A stretch of DNA of 64,000 bases from AP-15 sp963703665 (GTDB lineage: Bacteria; Pseudomonadota; Alphaproteobacteria; ATCC43930; CGMCC-115725): the NCBI GenBank assembly GCA_963703665.1, contig CAVPFB010000004.1, positions 62,001 to 126,000 on the forward strand, written 5' to 3'. How positions within the stretch are numbered: the stretch's first letter is position 1; every line of letters starts with the position of its first letter. The position numbers were made by a program, and so were the translations under genes. Positions 54,657 through 62,981 of the stretch are shown piece after piece. Below the pieces are notes generated by a model, which was not told where the DNA came from, ran no database searches, and was given only the letters and a program-made list of their open reading frames with translations.

Positions 54657-57524
54657 GTGGACGAGAGCATCGAGGCGATTGTCGAACCGGCGAGCAGCGA
54701 GACGACGGCTGCGGTCGCAGCCCCGTCGGCCACACCCCGCCACGTCTTTCTGATCGACGGCTCGGGCTTCATCTTCCGCGCCTATTTCGCGCGGGCGCGC
54801 GACCCCAAGGCCGAGCGGTTTCAGCGAAAATCGGATGGGATGCCGACCGAAGTCGTCATGATATTCAGCAACATGCTGGATAAATATCGGCGGGAGACCG
54901 ATGCCGACCGCATGGCGGTGGTGTTCGATGCGTCCGGCACCAGCTTTCGCAACCGCATCTACGATCAATACAAGGCCAACCGGCGCGAAATGCCGGAGGA
55001 TCTCGTTCCGCAATGCGAGCACGTGCGACGGGCCGCGGACGCGTTCGGCATCTGCCGGATCGAGATGCCGGATTTCGAGGCCGACGATCTGATCGCGACC
55101 TATGTCCGCCATGCGGTCGAGGCCGGCGCCAGGGTGACGATCCTGTCGTCCGACAAGGATTTGATGCAGCTCGTCGGCGACAAGGTCACGATGCGCGATC
55201 CGATGACCGACCGGCTGATCGGCGACGCCGAGGTGCGCGAGAAGTTCGGGGTCGGGCCGGATAAGGTCATCGACGTCCAGGCCTTGTGCGGCGACAGCGT
55301 CGACAATGTCCCCGGCGTCCCCGGCATCGGGGTCAAGACCGCGGCCGAGCTCATCAACACATACGGCGATCTCGAAACCCTGCTCGCCCATACGGCCGAG
55401 ATCAGGCAGCCGAAGCGGCGCGAGGCGTTGATCGACAACGAAGAGAAGGCGCGGCTGTCGAAAGTTCTGGTCAAGCTCGACGACGACGTGCCGCTGCCGT
55501 GTCCGCTGTCGGCGTTGGAGGTCAAGCCTTACGATCCCGACAAGCTGTTCGCGTTCCTGGACGAGATGGAGCTGCGGGCCTTGCGGACCCGCATCGCGCA
55601 GCGCCTGTCGGCGACGACGCCGGCCGGGACCGCGCCAATGGCGGCGCCCGAGCATCCCCAGCCGGCGATGCCGGAGGTGCCGCCCTTCACCGCGCCGCGC
55701 ACCTACGCGCTGGTCGATACCGTCGAAGGCCTCGATCATTGGATCGAGGCGGCCTACCAGGCCGGCGCCGTCGCAGTCTGGCCGCTGGCGAGCGCCGTTT
55801 CGGGTGCCCGGCCGGCGCTGGCCGGGATCGCGCTGGCGCTGTCCCCGGGCCTCGCAGCCTATGTGCCGCTCGGCCATCGGGTGGCCGGCGGGCTCGACCT
55901 TGCCGAAGCCGGCGAGCTTACGCTCGAGGCGGCGATCGACAGGCTCCGGCCGCTGTTCGAAGACCCCGGCGTCCTCAAGATCGGGCACGACGTCAAGACC
56001 GCAGCACACCTGCTGTCACGCTGGGGAATGGCGCTGGCGCCCTATGACTGTACGATGCTGATGTCCTATGTGCTGGATGGCGGCCAGTTCGACCACGCGA
56101 TCGAGAGCTTGGTGCGGCGCTCTTTCGAGCACGATCTGATCCAGCCCAAAGAGCTAGTCGGCACCGGCAGGAGCCTGATCGCCTTTGCCGAGGTGCCGCG
56201 CGATCGCGCCCGCGACTTTGCCGCCGAGCGCGCCGACGCGGCATTGCGGCTGCACACGCTGCTGAAGGCGCGGCTGCTGCGCGACAAGATGACCGCGTTC
56301 TACGAGACGGTCGAGCGGCCGCTGCCCCAGGTCGTCGCGGCGATGGAGTGCAGCGGCATCAAGGTCGACCGCGCGGCGCTCGCCGAGCTGTCGCGCGATT
56401 TCGGGCATCGCATCGCCGAGACCGAGCAGGCGATCCATGCCGCGGTCGGCAACGCATTCAACATCGGCTCGACCAAGCAATTGGGCGACGTGCTGTTCGG
56501 GAAGCTCGGGCTGCCGGGCGGCAAAAAGGGCAAGACCGGCGCTTACGGGACCGACGCCTCGATCCTCGAAGAGCTGGCGCCTTTGCATCCGGTGCCGGCG
56601 CTGGTGCTCGAATGGCGCCAGCTGACCAAGCTCAAATCGACCTATGCCGACGCGCTGGGGGAAGAGATCGACGGCGAGACCGGCCGGGTTCACACCTCCT
56701 ACGCGCTCGCTGTGGCGGCCACGGGACGGTTCTCGTCGAACAACCCGAACCTGCAGAACATTCCGATCCGCACCGAGGAAGGAAGGCGCATCCGCCGCAC
56801 CTTTATCGCCGAGCCGGGCGATGTGCTGCTGTCGGCCGATTACAGCCAGATCGAGCTGCGGCTCGTCGCCCACGTCGCCGACGTGCCGGAACTGCGGCAG
56901 GCATTTCAGGACGGGGTCGACATTCACGCGCTGACCGCGAGCCAGGTGTTCGGCGTGCCGTTGGCGACGATGGACGGCGCCACCCGGCGGCGGGCCAAGG
57001 CGATCAATTTCGGCATCATCTACGGCATCAGCGCCTTTGGCCTCGGCGCCCAGATCGGCGTGCCGCAAGCCGAGGCGGCGGCCTATATCCGCGCCTATTT
57101 CGAGCGCTTTCCGGCGATCCGCGCCTATATGGAGCGGATCAAGACCGATTGCCGCAGCGCCGGCCATGTCGAGACGATCTTCGGCCGCAAATGCTGGATC
57201 GCCGGCATCCGCGACGCCAACCCGGCCCGCCGCGCCGGGGCCGAGCGCCAGGCGATCAACGCGCCATTGCAAGGCTCGGCCGCCGACATCATCAAGCGCG
57301 CGATGGCCCGCATCCCCGCCGCCTTGGCCGGCGAGGGCCTGCGCGCCCGGATGCTGCTGCAGGTCCACGACGAGCTGTTGTTCGAGGTGCCGCAAGGCGA
57401 GGCCGAGGCCACCGCGCGCGTCGTCAAGACGGTTATGGAAGGCGCCTGCGCCCCGCATTGCGAGCTCTCGGTGCCGCTCGTCGTCGAGACCGGTTGGGCG
57501 CGGAGCTGGGACGAGGCGCATTAG
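54657..57524 (+). CDS. polA: DNA polymerase I, proofreading site degenerate
   Basis: 955 residues from a GTG at 54657 with a GCAGGA site. Three regions: the 5'-3' exonuclease (FLIDGSGFIFRAYFA, FEADDLIATY, DNVPGVPGIGVKTA); the middle domain; and the polymerase with motif A SADYSQIELRLVAH (about 724-737), motif B RRRAKAINFGIIYG (about 777-790) and motif C LQVHDELLFEVP (about 900). In the middle domain the catalytic acids expected in DTETT and NIKYD-type motifs are missing: it reads AVWPLASAV and IGHDVKTAA, so proofreading is probably lost. Gap-filling repair polymerase; may be co-transcribed with the CHCC protein. Confidence 0.95.
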   Translation: MDESIEAIVEPASSETTAAVAAPSATPRHVFLIDGSGFIFRAYFARARDPKAERFQRKSDGMPTEVVMIFSNMLDKYRRETDADRMAVVFDASGTSFRNRIYDQYKANRREMPEDLVPQCEHVRRAADAFGICRIEMPDFEADDLIATYVRHAVEAGARVTILSSDKDLMQLVGDKVTMRDPMTDRLIGDAEVREKFGVGPDKVIDVQALCGDSVDNVPGVPGIGVKTAAELINTYGDLETLLAHTAEIRQPKRREALIDNEEKARLSKVLVKLDDDVPLPCPLSALEVKPYDPDKLFAFLDEMELRALRTRIAQRLSATTPAGTAPMAAPEHPQPAMPEVPPFTAPRTYALVDTVEGLDHWIEAAYQAGAVAVWPLASAVSGARPALAGIALALSPGLAAYVPLGHRVAGGLDLAEAGELTLEAAIDRLRPLFEDPGVLKIGHDVKTAAHLLSRWGMALAPYDCTMLMSYVLDGGQFDHAIESLVRRSFEHDLIQPKELVGTGRSLIAFAEVPRDRARDFAAERADAALRLHTLLKARLLRDKMTAFYETVERPLPQVVAAMECSGIKVDRAALAELSRDFGHRIAETEQAIHAAVGNAFNIGSTKQLGDVLFGKLGLPGGKKGKTGAYGTDASILEELAPLHPVPALVLEWRQLTKLKSTYADALGEEIDGETGRVHTSYALAVAATGRFSSNNPNLQNIPIRTEEGRRIRRTFIAEPGDVLLSADYSQIELRLVAHVADVPELRQAFQDGVDIHALTASQVFGVPLATMDGATRRRAKAINFGIIYGISAFGLGAQIGVPQAEAAAYIRAYFERFPAIRAYMERIKTDCRSAGHVETIFGRKCWIAGIRDANPARRAGAERQAINAPLQGSAADIIKRAMARIPAALAGEGLRARMLLQVHDELLFEVPQGEAEATARVVKTVMEGACAPHCELSVPLVVETGWARSWDEAH

Positions 57525-57545
57525 CAGCACTCGGGAGGGTCGATC

Positions 57546-57929
57546 GTGAAGATCGAGGAGGAAAGCGCCGCGCCACTGGAGGAGGACGATCCGTTCGAGA
57601 TGGCGAACCTGTTCCCTTGCACGACGGGACTGCCGATGACGGTATGGGTCAGCCCTCGGGGGAACGCGCGCCACGATGTGCGGGTCAAAGTCAACCTGAC
57701 CCACGGCAATCAAATGAGTGTCGCAAACACCGCGGTCGTCGGCGTTCGCCCCGCGCCGCATGTCATCGCCGGCCGGCTGTCCCCGGATGACGAAAGGGCG
57801 GTGTTTCTCTGGATATCGCTGAACGCCGCCGGTCTGATCGCGTATTGGGAAGGCCGGATCGACACGTTGCAGTTCGGCCAGATGTTGAAGCCCGTCGTCG
57901 CGCGATCGGGCATGCGTCCCGCTCCCTGA
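57546..57929 (+). CDS. Conserved hypothetical protein
   Basis: 127 residues from GTG 57546 with GGGAGGG upstream. It has the segments MANLFPCTTGLPMTVWVSPRGNARHD, then NTAVVGVRPAPHVIAG, and a C-terminal helix LIAYWEGRIDTLQFGQMLKPV. Similar proteins appear common in alphaproteobacteria, but I know no function. It lies 21 bp after polA, then a strong terminator. The acidic start MKIEEESAAPLEEDD is unusual. Confidence 0.75.
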   Translation: MKIEEESAAPLEEDDPFEMANLFPCTTGLPMTVWVSPRGNARHDVRVKVNLTHGNQMSVANTAVVGVRPAPHVIAGRLSPDDERAVFLWISLNAAGLIAYWEGRIDTLQFGQMLKPVVARSGMRPAP

Positions 57930-57942
57930 GGCGCTTCGCTGC

Positions 57943-57978
57943 AAAAAAACGGCCGGGCGCGAGGCCCGGCCGTTTTTT
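57943..57978. terminator. Bidirectional intrinsic terminator
   Basis: CGGCCGGGC (57950-57958) pairs with GCCCGGCCG (57964-57972) around a GCGAG loop, flanked by AAAAAAA on the left and TTTTTT on the right, so it can terminate transcription from both sides. It lies between the convergent hypothetical gene and the Bax-inhibitor gene. Confidence 0.93.
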
Positions 57979-58002
57979 GAGGTTTGCGTTGTCGAGGAGG
58001 CA

Positions 58003-58719
58003 TCAGTTGCGGCGGGTGCCCATCAGCTGCATCAGCATCATGAACAGGTTGATGAAGTCGAGGTACAGCCGCAATGCGCCCATGACCGCCTTTTTGCTGG
58101 CGATCTCGGCCCCGTCGCCCTCGTAGTACATCTCCTTGATCTGCTGGGTGTCCCACGCGGTCAGGCCGGTGAAGACGATGACGCCGATCACCGAGATCGC
58201 GAATTGCAGCGCCGAGGAGGCGATGAACATGTTGACCAAGGAGGCGATGATGATGCCGATCAGCCCCATGAACAGAAACGAGCCGAACTGCGACAGGTCG
58301 CGCCGGGTCGTGTAGCCATAGAGGCTCATCGCCGCAAAGGTGCCGGCGGTGATGAAGAAGACGCGCGCAATGCTGGCCCCGGTGAAGACCAGGAACACCA
58401 TCGCCAACGACAGCCCCATCAGCCCCGAATAGAGCCAAAAGACCATCTGCAGGGTGCTCGCCTGCATCTTCTGCACGCCAAAGCTCATCACCATGACGAG
58501 GCCGAGCGGCGCCAGGATCACCAGCCAGATCAGCGGGGTGCGCGCGATCGACACATAGAAGCCCGACGCGGCCGCCACATAGGCGACGATCCCGGTCAGC
58601 GCGAGCCCCGACGCCATGTAGTTGTAGACGCGAAGCATATAGTCCCGCAAACCGACATCGATGCCGACCTGCGCGTCCGCCGACCGCACCGTCCAGCGGG
58701 GCTGCGAACCCAGAGCCAT
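58003..58719 (-). CDS. Bax inhibitor-1/YccA family membrane protein
   Basis: 238 residues with about seven membrane segments. Segments include GLALTGIVAYVAAASGFYV, LAMVFLVFTGASIARVFFIT, GYTTRRDLSQFGSFLFMGLIG and GVIVFTGLTAWDTQQIKEMYY, the last carrying the conserved TAWDTQ/IK motif. The family forms pH-sensitive calcium-leak channels or interacts with FtsH-type proteases. Start ATG 58719 follows GGAGGGG. The bidirectional terminator sits 25 bp after its stop. Confidence 0.95.
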   Translation of the reverse strand: MALGSQPRWTVRSADAQVGIDVGLRDYMLRVYNYMASGLALTGIVAYVAAASGFYVSIARTPLIWLVILAPLGLVMVMSFGVQKMQASTLQMVFWLYSGLMGLSLAMVFLVFTGASIARVFFITAGTFAAMSLYGYTTRRDLSQFGSFLFMGLIGIIIASLVNMFIASSALQFAISVIGVIVFTGLTAWDTQQIKEMYYEGDGAEIASKKAVMGALRLYLDFINLFMMLMQLMGTRRN

Positions 58720-58844
58720 AGATCCCCTCCAAAGAGAGAAAGCGGCGCGAGGGAGATTCCTCGCGCCCCGGATATTGGCACAAAACAAGATCTTTGCAAT
58801 GACTCTTGGCCGCGAGCGGCTGACTGCCGGCCGCCGGCAGGGCC

Positions 58845-61383
58845 CTATTCGTTGCGCAGGTAAGCGGCGGGCTTGGCGCCGAGCGCGCGCCAGGTGCCGG
58901 CAAACCCGATGGTCAAGGTCAACAGCATCGCCAGTCCCAGGGTCCAGAGCAACGGCGACGGCAGCAATACCCAATCAATCCGGATCAGCCGGACCACCAC
59001 AAAGGCGCCGGCCAAGCTGCCGAGCGCGCCGGCGAGCAGCGCCGACGACACGCCGAGCAGGCCATATTCGACCAGAAATCCGGCGAGGATCATGCCGCGG
59101 GTCGCTCCCAGCACCTTCAGCACCACCGCATCGTAGACCCGGCGCTGATAGCCGGCGGCGACGGCGCCGCCGAGCACCAGCGCGCCGGCAGCGACGGCGA
59201 CGAGCGCGACGAGACCGATCGCCGCGCCGATTGCGCCGACCACGCGGTCGATCGCGGCCAAGGCCTCGCGGACCGGGATCGCCGAGACGTTCGGGAACTG
59301 CGCGGTCACCCGGCGCACCAGGCCGTTTTCCTCGGCCGGCGGCAGATAGACCGCGCAGAGATCGGTCTGCGGCGCGTCGCTCGAGCGTGCCCGGGGCAAA
59401 GACGATGGCGAAATTGATGCCGAGCCGCTGCCAGTCGATCCGGCGCAGATTGGCGATCCGCGCGGTGATCTCACGGCCGAGCAGGTTGACGGTCAGGGTA
59501 TCGCCGATCTTGAGCCCCATGCCGCGGGCGAGCTCCGCGTCGAACGAAACGAGCGGCGGGCCATGATAATCGGGTGGCCACCAATTCCCGGCGGCGAGGC
59601 GCGCGCCTTGCGGCAGATCCGCGGAATAGGTCAGGCCGCGGTCGCCGCGCAATGCCCAGCGCGCTCCCGGCCTCACCGCCGCCTGCTCGACCGGGACCCC
59701 GTTCAGCCGGGTGATGCGGCCACGCATCATCGGCTCCGCGTCGAAACGCGCGCCGGGAGTGCTGCGCACGATCGCTGCGAACCCGGCGAGCTGGTCAGGC
59801 TGAATGTCGATGAAAAAGAAGGCCGGCGCGGCTTCCGGCAGGCGGTTCTCGACCTCGTGCGCGAGATTGCCCTCGACCATTGCCACGGCGACCAGCACGG
59901 TCAGGCCGATGCCGAGCGACAGCACGACCGGCGCCGTCGCCGCACCCGGCCTCCACAGATTGGCGAGCGCCAGGCGCAGCACCGCGGAGCGCGGCCGGCC
60001 GGCCGCTCTCGCGCCGAGCATGATCGCGGCGGCGGCGATCCGGAACAGCGCGAAGGCGGCCACCGCCCCCAAGACGAACCACAGCGCCACGGTGCGGTCC
60101 GGCGCGCTGACGACGGCAAGCCCGGCGAGGGCAGCGGCCAGACCCGCGGTCGCCGCCAGCGCCGCCGGCGGAATTCGGCGCCGCGTCCGCTCGACCATGT
60201 CGCGGAACAGGGCGCCGGCCGGGACCCGGCCGAGCGCGGCGAGCGGCCACACCGAAAACAGGAGGGTCGTCAGCAGGCCGAAGAGTGTCGCCAAGGCGAG
60301 CGGTTCGGGATAGATGCCGAGCCGGGCGGCGACCGGCAGCACGCCGGCCAGCGCCGGCGCCGCCGCGACCGGCAGCAGCGCGCCGATCACGAGGCCGGCG
60401 GCGATGCCGAGCAATGCCAGCGCCATCACCTCGACCAAATAGACGGCGAAGACCAGGCCGGTCGAGCCGCCGAGGCATTTGAGGGTGGCGATCGTCGCGG
60501 TCTTGCCGGCGAGGTGAAAACGCACCGCATTGCCGATGCCGACGCCGCCGACCAGCAGCACGGTCAGGCCGACCAGCGACAGGAACAGCGCGACCTGCTC
60601 GAGCAGCCGCTGTAACCCCGGCGAGGCCTGGCCGAAGCTGCGCAATTCCCAGCCCGCCTGCGGGAAGGCGGCGCGCGCCGCGGCGGTCCAGGCAGCGGCG
60701 GCGGCCCCGGCGTCGGCTCCGGGGCGAAACCGCAGCCGGTAACGATAGGTGACCAGCGTCCCCGGCCGGATCAGCCCGGTCTCGGCCAGCGCCGCGGAGG
60801 AAATCATGACTTGCGGGCCGAGGATCAGCCCGCTCGCCGCGGCGTCGGGCTCGGCGGCGATGGCGCTGCGCAGCTCGAACGCCGCCTCGCCGATCCTGAC
60901 TGCGTCGCCGATCTTCAAGCCGAGGCGGTCGAGGATCGCCGGGTCGACCGCCGCCCCGAACTTTCCGTCGCTCCGGCCGAGCGCCGCGTCGAGCGGTTGC
61001 GCCGGCGACAGCGAAACGGCGCCGTAAAGCGGATAGGCGCGATCGACTGCCTTCAGCTCGATCAGGCTCTGGCGGCGGCCATCCTGGGTGCGCGCCATCG
61101 CCCGCAAGGTGGCGATCTCGGACACCCTGCCGCTGTGCGCCAGAAACGCGCGCTCGGCCGGGTCCGCCGGACGATAGGCGAGGACCGCTTCGGCGTCGCC
61201 GCCGAGCAGCGCCTTCGCGTTGCCGCTGATGCCGGCGGCGAGCGACGCCGCGAGCGAGCCGATACCGGCAATCGCCGCGACCCCGAGCACCAGCGCCGCG
61301 ACGAACACGCGCAGCCCGCCGATGCCGCCGCGCAATTCGCGCCGGGCCAGCCGGAGGGCGAGGAGCAGAGACGGCCCGCTCAC
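58845..61383 (-). pseudogene. FtsX-like ABC permease, frameshifted
   Basis: An ABC permease of the FtsX/MacB-like group, about 845 residues, with two large extracytoplasmic loops. The first frame starts at GTG 61383 (VSGPSLLLALRLARRELRGG) and covers the first loop and the helices GLVFAVYLVEVMALALLG. Near 59379-59384 the frame shifts, losing one base; the second runs TDLCAVYLPPAEENGLVRR, then GAAIGLVALVAVAAGALVLGG and GAKPAAYLRNE to 58845. The GTG overlaps the ATPase stop. With its ATPase it forms a LolCDE/YbbAP-like exporter, often next to a GDSL esterase, as here. Confidence 0.87.
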
Positions 61384-62132
61384 CGCGCCCGTCGCGCCGC
61401 GTCGGGCAACCGGGTGGTGCCGCGGTCGTCGGCGATCCTGCCGTCGGCCAGCCGGATCTGCCGCTCGCAACGCTCCGCGAGGCTCGCATCGTGGGTGATC
61501 AGCAACAGGGTCGTGCCGTGCCTTGCCTGGTGCTCGAACAGGCAGTCGATAACGAGGCCGCCGGTGGCGCCGTCGAGATTCCCGGTCGGCTCGTCGGCCA
61601 GCAGCAACCGGGGACCAGCGATAAAGGCGCGGGCGATCGCGGTACGCTGCTGCTCGCCGCCCGACAGCTGCGCCGGGTAATGGCCGAGGCGATGGCCGAG
61701 CCCGACCGCGGCTAGCCCCTGCTCGGCGGCGGCAAAGGCGTTGCGGTCACCGCCGAGCTCGAGCGGCAATGCCACGTTCTCCAGCGCCGTCATCGTCGCG
61801 ATCAGGTGGAACGATTGAAAGACAATGCCGACGTCGGCCTGGCGCAACCGCGCCAATGCATTCTCGTCGAGCTGGCCCAGATCCCTGCCGTCGATCCGCA
61901 CATTTCCCGCACTCGGCCGCTCGAGCCCGCCCAGCACCATCATCAGGCTCGATTTGCCCGAGCCGGAGGGGCCGACCAGGCTGACGGTCTCGCCGGCGGC
62001 GATCTCGAGCGAGATTCCACGCAGGATGTTGACGGGCCCGGCGGCGCTGCCCAGAGTCAGATGGACATCTTCGACCACCACGAGCGGATGGCCCGGATCA
62101 TGCGAGCCGGCGGGATGCAGCGAGCTGGTCAT
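61380..62132 (-). CDS. LolD/YbbA-type ABC ATPase
   Basis: A 250-residue nucleotide-binding protein. Walker A VGPSGSGKSSLMMVL, Q-loop FQSFHLIATMTALENV, signature LSGGEQQRTAIARAF, Walker B LLLADEPTGNLDG and H-loop LLITHDASLA are all intact, unlike the ABC protein at 22582. The NLDGATG sequence is typical of the LolD/YbbA/MacB group. ATG 62132. The stop overlaps the permease GTG as GTGA, so they are co-translated. Divergent from the GDSL esterase. Confidence 0.95.
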   Translation of the reverse strand: MTSSLHPAGSHDPGHPLVVVEDVHLTLGSAAGPVNILRGISLEIAAGETVSLVGPSGSGKSSLMMVLGGLERPSAGNVRIDGRDLGQLDENALARLRQADVGIVFQSFHLIATMTALENVALPLELGGDRNAFAAAEQGLAAVGLGHRLGHYPAQLSGGEQQRTAIARAFIAGPRLLLADEPTGNLDGATGGLVIDCLFEHQARHGTTLLLITHDASLAERCERQIRLADGRIADDRGTTRLPDAARRAR

Positions 62133-62281
62133 ATACCGTCCGAGCCAGGAATGGCGGCGCGGCAGGCCGGCCGGGGTGGGGCGATCTCCGGTGAGCGGCG
62201 GCGAAGCCTCGGACCATATGGCGCGGTCCGACGGTGTTTCAACGCGATCCGGGTCGCCGCACGCCTTGGCGCCCGAACATT

Positions 62282-62320
62282 CCTTCTCCCCGCTCCCTCG
62301 CCCCGCGTGTGGGGAGAAGG
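62282..62320. repeat. Hairpin repeat upstream of the esterase
   Basis: CCTTCTCCCC (62282-62291) and GGGGAGAAGG (62311-62320) flank a GC-rich centre, giving a ten-pair stem. It lies 3 nt before the GGGGGGAG ribosome-binding site of the GDSL gene, so it may affect translation, or be a dispersed repeat of the CCCTCTCCCC...GGGGAGAGGG type. Confidence 0.65.
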
Positions 62321-62336
62321 TTGGGGGGAGCGGCAC

Positions 62337-62981
62337 GTGCCGGCGCGGACACTCGCCGTCCTGGCTCCATTCATGCTGGCTCTTACCCTGGCGAGCATGC
62401 CTGCCGCGGCGCATGTGCCGGTGATCGTCGATTTCGGCGACAGCCTGACCGCGGGTTACGGGCTGATGCCCGACGAGGCTTTTCCGGTGTGCCTCGAAGC
62501 GTGGCTGCGCCGGCATGGGATCGCCGCGCGCGTCGTCAACGCCGGGGTTTCGGGCGACACCACCACGGACGGCCTCGCCCGGCTCGATTGGGCATTGGCC
62601 GACAAGCCCGATCTGGTGATCCTGGCGTTGGGCGCCAACGACGCGCTGCGCGGCATCGATCCCGCGACGGTGCGCGACAATCTCGACAAAATGATCGACA
62701 AGATCGCGGCAGCCCACGCCAAGGTGCTGCTGCTCGGCATGCTGGCGCCGCCGAACTGGGGAGAGGCCTACGACCGGGCCTTCAACCGGATCTTTCCCGA
62801 TCTGGCGCATGCCCATCAGGTCGCGCTCTATCCATTTTTTCTCGAGGGTGTTGCGATGAAGCCCGATCTCAATCAGCCGGATGGTCTGCACCCCAACGCG
62901 CGCGGCGTCGCCGTGCTGGTCGGCCATATCGGGCCGGTGGTCGCCGGTCTCGTGGCCGGCCGCTCCGGAGCGGCGGGATGA
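62337..62981 (+). CDS. GDSL/SGNH arylesterase-thioesterase (TesA-like)
   Basis: A 214-residue SGNH hydrolase acting on esters or thioesters, probably periplasmic. GTG 62337 with GGGGGGAG; the start MPARTLAVLAPFMLALTLAS and PAAA form a signal peptide. Catalytic motifs are block I FGDSLTAGYG (Ser), block II GVSGDTT (Gly), block III GANDALRG (Asn) and block V DGLHPNARG (Asp, His). In many proteobacteria the TesA gene is divergent from the YbbAP ABC genes, as here. The stop overlaps the next gene as ATGA. Confidence 0.93.
   Translation: MPARTLAVLAPFMLALTLASMPAAAHVPVIVDFGDSLTAGYGLMPDEAFPVCLEAWLRRHGIAARVVNAGVSGDTTTDGLARLDWALADKPDLVILALGANDALRGIDPATVRDNLDKMIDKIAAAHAKVLLLGMLAPPNWGEAYDRAFNRIFPDLAHAHQVALYPFFLEGVAMKPDLNQPDGLHPNARGVAVLVGHIGPVVAGLVAGRSGAAG

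Noticed and set aside
56154..57944. 596-residue minus-strand open frame
   Set aside because: Antisense to the polA gene, whose motifs are unmistakable.
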